DNA of 64,000 nt from Streptomyces rimosus (GTDB taxonomy: Bacteria > Actinomycetota > Actinomycetes > Streptomycetales > Streptomycetaceae): the NCBI RefSeq assembly GCF_008704655.1, contig NZ_CP023688.1:9117001-9181000 (forward strand), written 5' to 3'. The position numbers and the translations under genes were made by a program. Under the pieces are notes generated by a model. The model was not told where the DNA came from. It saw nothing but the letters and a program-made list of their open reading frames with translations, and did not search any database. Positions within the stretch are counted from its first letter, which is position 1, and every line of letters starts with the position of its first letter. This document shows, piece after piece, positions 63,159 through 64,000 of this stretch.

Positions 63159-64000
63159 TCAGTCGGCCAAGGCGCGGCGCAGCACCGCCCCGAGTTCGGC
63201 GATCTGCCGTTGTGAGACCTCGGCGGACAGAATGGCCTGTGAGCCGTGGAAGGTGCCGGACCACTGGTGCAGTTCGACCGGGACCCCGGCCTGGAGCAGG
63301 CGCAGCCCGTAGGCGATGTCCTCGTCGCGGTTGGGGCACAGCTCCGCGGTGGCGATGTAGGCGGGCGGCAGGCCGGACAGGTCGGTGGCCCGGGCGGGGG
63401 CGGCGTACGGTGTGGCCGGCGCGGAGCCCAGGTAGTGCCGCCAACTGGCCGTGACCTTGCTGCGGTTCATCCAGGGCGTGTCGGTGAAGTTGCGCTGCGA
63501 CCAGGTCTCCTGCCGGTCGTCGAGTTCGGGCTGGCTGAGCAGCTGGTAGCAGAGCGGTGGTCCCTGCTGGTCGCGGGCCCGCAGGGCCACCGCGGCCGCG
63601 AGCCCGCCACCGGCGCTGTGTCCGCCGACCGCGATCCGGTCCGGGCTGATGCCCAGCTCGGCCGCGTGCTCGGCCGTCCAGGCCAGTACGGCGTAGGCGT
63701 CGTCCAGGGCGGCCGGGAACGGGTGCTCGGGGGCCAGGCGGTAGCCCACCGAGATCACCACCGCGCCGGAGAGACCGGCGAGCCGGGTGGCCCACGGGTG
63801 CTCGGTGTTCAGGTCGCCCATGACGAACCCGCCGCCGTGCAGCGACACGAGGGCGCCCCGCGCTTCGTTCGGGCGGTAGATACGTACCGGTACGTCCGGG
63901 TCGGCGGGCACCGTACGGTCCTCGATGACCAGCCCTGTGGTGTCCGGCGGCGGCAGCTTGGCCGCCAGGTCGGCGAAGTTCTTGCGGGCGGTGACCGGGT
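63159..64000 (-). CDS. Alpha/beta hydrolase (HSL/Aes-type esterase), 5'-truncated
   Basis: The frame runs off the right edge; 280 residues are visible. It has the oxyanion motif LHGGGFVMGD, the nucleophile motif GGHSAGGGLA and the catalytic His in GTFHGSQ, as in hormone-sensitive-lipase-like esterases. A start at 63911 would remove part of the fold, and the upstream residues (NFADLAAKLPPPDT) continue it, so the true start is beyond the window. Confidence 0.92.
   Translation of the reverse strand, partial: PVTARKNFADLAAKLPPPDTTGLVIEDRTVPADPDVPVRIYRPNEARGALVSLHGGGFVMGDLNTEHPWATRLAGLSGAVVISVGYRLAPEHPFPAALDDAYAVLAWTAEHAAELGISPDRIAVGGHSAGGGLAAAVALRARDQQGPPLCYQLLSQPELDDRQETWSQRNFTDTPWMNRSKVTASWRHYLGSAPATPYAAPARATDLSGLPPAYIATAELCPNRDEDIAYGLRLLQAGVPVELHQWSGTFHGSQAILSAEVSQRQIAELGAVLRRALAD

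Overview
The window is high-GC actinobacterial DNA, most likely from a Streptomyces chromosome. The grounds are strong G/C third-position bias, many GTG starts, ATGA-coupled operons, a SigB/SigF-type sigma factor, MbtH and NRPS genes, mycothiol-dependent enzymes and Tat/Sec-secreted proteins. No tRNA, rRNA, insertion sequence or CRISPR array was seen.

Region 1 (1-15.7 kb) is the right part of a non-ribosomal peptide cluster. It holds the end of a multimodular NRPS with two N-methyltransferase-bearing modules, an MbtH helper, a (partial C)-A-PCP protein and a SyrP-like Fe(II)/2-oxoglutarate hydroxylase. The SbnB/SbnA pair that makes L-2,3-diaminopropionate follows. Next comes a freestanding set: a lone A domain, a lone carrier protein, a lone condensation domain and a PhyH-family hydroxylase. 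The set looks built to attach an extra, possibly hydroxylated, amino acid in trans. The left end of the cluster, including any thioesterase, lies outside the window.

Region 2 (16.3-18 kb) has a TipA-like MerR regulator with its own 19-bp-spacer promoter, and a small membrane protein.

Region 3 (18.1-27.4 kb) is a complete D-Ala-D-Lac glycopeptide-resistance cluster: vanY, vanR-vanS, vanK, a second murF, and vanH-vanA-vanX. A C39-like cysteine-peptidase-fold gene overlaps the end of vanX. Three near-identical ~65-bp promoter cassettes lie directly upstream of the start codons of vanY, a 39-codon leader of murF, and vanH. They are the obvious VanR targets. The vanHAX part has visibly lower GC than its surroundings. 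Lipid II ending in D-Ala-D-Lac would protect against a D-Ala-D-Ala-binding peptide, so the cluster may be resistance for the neighbouring NRPS product or an independent acquisition.

Region 4 (28-64 kb) is ordinary accessory chromosome. In order it contains a sigma-like/transmembrane hybrid protein with a GMC oxidoreductase and a Tat-exported partner; an RsbQ-RsbP-RsbV-like partner-switch operon; an SDR; a secreted I36-type protein; and a LysR-controlled tartrate dehydrogenase/DctA/Rid operon with a clear operator. After these come a membrane protein, a mycothiol-type enzyme and a lipoprotein; a broken MarR repressor whose two operators still stand before a cupin gene; DUF1360, GNAT and two overlapping zinc-ribbon microproteins; and an MFS pump with a WYL regulator. 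The last genes are an AlkA-like glycosylase with a VOC protein, a MarR with twin operators, an APH(6)-type kinase, a stress sigma factor, a FUSC protein, a methyltransferase-NUDIX fusion, an orphan sensor kinase, a secreted S1 protease, an HTH protein and a truncated esterase.
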